From NCBI GenBank assembly GCA_937875245.1, contig CALNCH010000125.1, positions 1 through 9,581 of the forward strand: a stretch of 9,581 nt of DNA, given 5' to 3'. Under the pieces are notes generated by a model. That model searched no databases, was not told the DNA's origin, and saw only the letters and a list, made by a program, of their open reading frames with translations. The stretch comes from an uncultured Spirochaetaceae bacterium. GTDB taxonomy: Bacteria; Spirochaetota; Spirochaetia; Treponematales; Treponemataceae. This document shows, piece after piece, positions 7,401 through 9,581 of this stretch (its first letter is position 1; each line of letters opens with the position of its first letter). The position numbers and the translations under genes are program-made.

Positions 7401-8383
7401 TCAATTTAAAAGAGGGATTAGCAATTTGGGAAAAACCCTTGGCAACTGTATTCCCTCCTGTTTCAGGAAAAGAAACCCCTCTTTCTTACCCAGAATTTGC
7501 AACTAAAGTACATTCTTCTGTGGAAGAAAAACGTAAATCCTTTGTAAAAACTTCTTCTACTGCAAAACCAAAGGTATTAATACCAGTGTTTCCAGGTACA
7601 AACTGCGAATTCGATATGGCTCGAGCCTTTGCTCTTTCTGGTGCTGATGCAAAAATCTTTGTTTTCCGCAATAACACTCCAGAAGCCCTCTCTCAATCAT
7701 TAGAGGAATTGGCAAAAGAATTGTCCACTTCTCAAATTTTAGCTTTGGCAGGTGGTTTTTCTGCTGGAGATGAACCAGATGGGTCGGGAAAATTTATCGC
7801 TAACGTTTTACGAGAACATCGTATTGCAGATAGCGTAATGAATTTACTACAAAAACGAGAGGGCTTAGTTCTTGGAATCTGTAACGGATTTCAAGCTTTA
7901 ATAAAGGTTGGCCTTGTTCCTTATGGAATTATTAGAGAGCCCTCAGAAGAAATGCCCACCCTTACCTATAACACCATTGGACGCCATATTTCACGCATTT
8001 GTCGTACTAGGCTTACCTCTGCTGCAACCCCTTGGGCTTATGACGAAACTGTTTTAGCTAATGGAACACAATTAATCCCCCTTTCTCATGGAGAAGGCCG
8101 GGTTATTTTAAGTAACCAAATAGCAGAAGAACTGTTTAATAACGGTCAAGTTTTTTCACAATACACAGATGAATTTGGGAATCCTGCTCTTAGAGAACCA
8201 GATAATCCAAATGGATCTGCATTTGCTATCGAAGGCTTATTAAGTCCAGATGGAAAAGTATTAGGAAAAATGGGACACAGTGAAAGAACTATCACTGGAA
8301 TGAATCAGAATTCTCTCATCAAAAACGTAGAAGGCAATAACTGCCAGAATATTTTTGCTGCTGGTGTTCGATACTTTAAATAA
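4463..8383 (+). CDS. purL: Phosphoribosylformylglycinamidine synthase (FGAM synthase), single-chain PurL with fused glutaminase
   Basis: This cytoplasmic enzyme of de novo purine synthesis converts FGAR, glutamine and ATP to FGAM, glutamate, ADP and phosphate. At 1306 residues it is the long form and needs no separate PurS or PurQ. In order: a PurS-like N-terminal domain (about 1-180), a linker and first synthase half with DTYWSDHCRHTTF (225-237) and NETHNHPTEIEPFGG (341-355), a glycine-rich VGGGTGRDGIGGATGSS segment, a second synthase half with ASIGGKDSMSG, and a class I glutaminase domain (about 1036-1306). The glutaminase triad is visible: C1140 in GICNGFQ, then H1272 and E1274 in GHSER. 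The sequence matches the clostridial/Bacteroides-type clade rather than the proteobacterial one, and appears slightly longer than usual. No other pur gene is present here. The start is fixed by an in-frame TAG 12 nt upstream and the family N-terminus. GGGA close to the ATG is at best a weak ribosome site. Confidence 0.98.
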   Translation: MLRIYIERKSGFENEAIRIKSEITGFLGIAGVTAVRYLNRYDVENVTDDVVQAAANRIFSEPQSDVCSFTSPQISNNETVIIWEYLPGQYDQRSDSAEQCISLLRAEMASRVQVGAEPPKVRCAKMVILTGTISASDIEKIKNYLINPVDSQLTTNKIPETLQVQVETPSDIPVQTGFISYNQEQLSQYHQKMGLAMDLADITFLQDYFKKINRDPTETEIKVLDTYWSDHCRHTTFNTHLDTIEIEKGPLSAVITESYDDYKTMRADMYAERAEKGKRGYKPVTLMDMACIGAKYLKKAGKLDDIEISEEINACSIYIDVHYTESKFGPETERWLLMFKNETHNHPTEIEPFGGAATCIGGAIRDPLSGRSWVYQALRVTGAADPTVPLSKTLPGKLPQMKLTREAAAGFSAYGNQIGLTTGQVAEMYHPGFEAKRMELGAVIAAAPADIVMREEPEEGDCIVLVGGGTGRDGIGGATGSSKVHTEKSVTTAAAEVQKGNAVEERKIQRLFRNPEVSRIIRRCNDFGAGGVAVAVGELAPGLEINLDAVPKKYEGLNGTELAISESQERMAIVVRAKDVDTLVGAANGENLNAALIARVTNTNRLVMNWRGKTIVDIERSFLDTAGATRSTKAIITAPKKEDSPLCKPLDSVATSLCAENSLEKAWMANLTDLAVCSQRGLSERFDGSIGASTVLFPMGGSYQNTPESGCAAKIPVLFPRETTTASLMTFGYDPRVAQWSPWHGAQNAVIQSLSKVLAMGGDPETCRLTFQEYFERTTSAEAWGKPVAALLGALSAQKKMGTASIGGKDSMSGSYQDLKVPPTLVSFAVTTTDAQRIVSGDIKKAGSNVYAIITPVTTNLAPDFDSFIKNSKALQKAFDKNEILSAYPVGAGGLSEALTKMCFGNMIGIDIDNKVTEKISTLCTEQKKASKDFDTDCWFIPMYGTLIVEIHGTLDNIPNTVFLGKTKKDASISYKEMSLNLKEGLAIWEKPLATVFPPVSGKETPLSYPEFATKVHSSVEEKRKSFVKTSSTAKPKVLIPVFPGTNCEFDMARAFALSGADAKIFVFRNNTPEALSQSLEELAKELSTSQILALAGGFSAGDEPDGSGKFIANVLREHRIADSVMNLLQKREGLVLGICNGFQALIKVGLVPYGIIREPSEEMPTLTYNTIGRHISRICRTRLTSAATPWAYDETVLANGTQLIPLSHGEGRVILSNQIAEELFNNGQVFSQYTDEFGNPALREPDNPNGSAFAIEGLLSPDGKVLGKMGHSERTITGMNQNSLIKNVEGNNCQNIFAAGVRYFK

Positions 8384-8418
8384 AGTTCATTTTATACACA
8401 TTTTCATTAGGAGAAAAT

Positions 8419-9363
8419 ATGAAACAAAACAAAAAAGTTGTAGGAATACTATTAGTTATACTTGCAGCAATTGCATTCACCGCTTGTACAAGCGAACCTG
8501 TCGCATGGGAAACTGATTATGAAGTTGCTTCAGAAGTAGCTCAATCACAAAACAAAGGAATCTTCCTTGTTTTTACTGGAACTTCTTGGGATGGGGTTAC
8601 TCAAACATTAAAGACCAATGTTTTAGACACAGAAAAGTTTATGAAAAAAGTTGGTAAAAACTATGTACTTTGTAACATAGATATTGCTGGTGAAGAAGAT
8701 CCTGATGTACCAGAAGAAGTTGCAATGAAACAATACGAATTAGCAATGAATTATAACATTCAATCAATTCCTACTGCATTGCTTTTAACAAAAGAAGGTA
8801 TTCCTTTTACACAAGTTGATTTTAGTGCAGAAACACTTACACCAGAAGATGGCATTGCTTTAGTTACTGCCTCTGATGATAATTTTAAAAAGTTAACAAA
8901 ACTTCAGAAAGCAGTAGAATCTGCAAAAGGTGCAAAAAAAGTACAGGCAATCGATGAGTTATTTGAAGCAACCGACAATAATTACCGTATGAACTTAGAA
9001 GAATACATCCTTCTAGTTCCAGAATTAGACCCAGAAAACACCACTGGTTTATTAGGAAAATATCAATTAACTGGTGCTTATATTTCTTCTAACGTAGCTT
9101 TTGCTATGGGAGATGCAGAGGGCGCAATTAATTGTTTCCTTTCTTTAGTAGAAGACGAAAATACTGTTCTTGATAGTGATCAGATTCAAGAAGCATACTA
9201 TGTAGCGGCATATATTTCTGCACAAAGCGGTGTCTCCTCCTTAGACGAAATTGTTTCTCTTTTAACAAAAGCATACGAAGCAGCTCCAACTAGCGAAGGT
9301 GCAACTGGTATTCAAGAAACTATTACAGCACTAACTGCAACCACAGCAGAGGTGACCGAGTAA
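8419..9363 (+). CDS. Thioredoxin-fold lipoprotein lacking the CxxC redox motif
   Basis: The protein has 314 residues. Residues 1-23 form a lipoprotein signal: KQNKK, a hydrophobic core, then FTAC with C23 as the lipidated residue. The -3 Phe is unusual in general but compatible with the relaxed spirochete lipobox. Residues about 30-150 resemble the thioredoxin_7/thioredoxin-like fold: a helix, the strand GIFLVFTGTSW, a helix, NYVLCNIDI, and a cis-proline loop SIPTALLL (P118). At the active site WCxxC is replaced by WDGVT (57-61), so both cysteines are gone and thiol-disulfide activity is not expected. Residues about 155-300 are mostly helical and not recognised. They may be a small repeat or binding domain. 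AGGAG lies 5 nt before the ATG. The gene starts 35 bp after purL with no terminator between and ends 3 bp before the next gene, so it is likely co-transcribed with that gene and perhaps with purL. Confidence 0.85.
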   Translation: MKQNKKVVGILLVILAAIAFTACTSEPVAWETDYEVASEVAQSQNKGIFLVFTGTSWDGVTQTLKTNVLDTEKFMKKVGKNYVLCNIDIAGEEDPDVPEEVAMKQYELAMNYNIQSIPTALLLTKEGIPFTQVDFSAETLTPEDGIALVTASDDNFKKLTKLQKAVESAKGAKKVQAIDELFEATDNNYRMNLEEYILLVPELDPENTTGLLGKYQLTGAYISSNVAFAMGDAEGAINCFLSLVEDENTVLDSDQIQEAYYVAAYISAQSGVSSLDEIVSLLTKAYEAAPTSEGATGIQETITALTATTAEVTE

Positions 9364-9366
9364 CAC

Positions 9367-9581
9367 ATGGATCCAGCGCTACTAATTGCACTAATTTTAA
9401 TTGTGCTCTCTATGGTTTTTTCAGCTTCAGAGAGCGCCTTTTTATCAGTAAATAAACTGAGAATTCGTTTTTTACGAAATAAAAAACATAAAGGAGCCTT
9501 ACGGGCTGGATCTTTACTAGACAACAAAGAACGGTTATTAAACACCGTTCTTGTTGGTAACAACATCGTAAATATTGCAAT
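9367..9581 (+). CDS. CNNM/DUF21 transmembrane protein (CorC/HlyC-type), 5' fragment
   Basis: The frame opens at ATG 9367, three bases after the lipoprotein stop, and runs off the window after 71 codons. Residues 4-20 form a membrane helix (LLIALILIVLSMVFSAS) followed by ESAFLSVNKLRIRFL and, near the edge, VLVGNNIVNIA. This is the standard opening of the DUF21/CNNM domain, which in characterised members carries divalent cations such as magnesium and is followed by CBS and CorC_HlyC domains. Those parts lie outside the window. GAGGTGA in the end of the lipoprotein gene is 11 nt upstream, rather far for a ribosome site, so translational coupling is plausible. Older annotations call such genes hemolysin, but that activity cannot be inferred. 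Confidence 0.85.
   Translation, partial: MDPALLIALILIVLSMVFSASESAFLSVNKLRIRFLRNKKHKGALRAGSLLDNKERLLNTVLVGNNIVNIA

Noticed and set aside
8384..8418. Separate promoter for the lipoprotein gene (TATACA at 8393-8398)
   Set aside because: No acceptable -35 lies 16-18 bp upstream, and read-through from purL is simpler.
9312..9566. Minus-strand 84-codon frame at the right end
   Set aside because: It is antisense to the lipoprotein end and the CNNM start, both supported by family motifs.

Overview
The window is about 37-40% GC by eye and looks like chromosomal DNA of a host-associated spirochete, most likely a gut-type Treponema. This placement is an inference. It rests on the outer-membrane beta-barrel style of the first gene, the relaxed spirochete-like lipobox (F-T-A-C) of the lipoprotein, and the large single-chain PurL of the clostridial/Bacteroides type. 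No rRNA or other marker fixes the taxon.

Left part (1-1934). A 3'-truncated minus-strand gene encodes an exported protein. A glycogen/starch-binding module (AMPK-beta/CBM48 fold) follows the signal peptide, and a long stretch resembling an outer-membrane beta-barrel comes next. Its upstream region is a compact regulated promoter: a TTTACA-17-TATCCT core with three near-identical 12-bp LacI-type half-palindromes, one over the -35 and two in tandem at and just after the predicted start site. Upstream of this is the rho-independent terminator of the next operon.

Middle left (1935-3695). A two-gene minus-strand operon encodes an Lrp/AsnC regulator followed by a class I aminotransferase. Their stop and start codons overlap as TAATG. 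The arrangement matches the B. subtilis yugG-yugH (alaR-alaT) type pair. A 106-bp divergent intergenic region separates it from the plus-strand genes.

Right part (3696-9581, all plus strand). A cysteine-rich pentapeptide-repeat protein is followed by a full-length PurL (FGAM synthase with fused glutaminase), a thioredoxin-fold lipoprotein lacking both redox cysteines, and the start of a CNNM/DUF21 (CorC/HlyC-type) membrane protein. The pentapeptide gene and purL share an odd feature: a promoter-like -35/17/-10 whose -10 box ends exactly 6 nt before the ATG, with little or no Shine-Dalgarno sequence, so both may be leaderless. The other complete starts in the window have clear GGAGG-like sites or overlap the upstream gene.

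The genes do not form one pathway. The window combines carbohydrate sensing at the envelope, amino-acid metabolism with a local regulator, purine synthesis, and envelope/ion functions. The most interesting points are the glycogen-binding barrel with its triple operator, the paired leaderless-type starts, the two candidate starts of the pentapeptide protein, and the redox-dead thioredoxin lipoprotein. I see no mobile element, CRISPR array, tRNA or rRNA.
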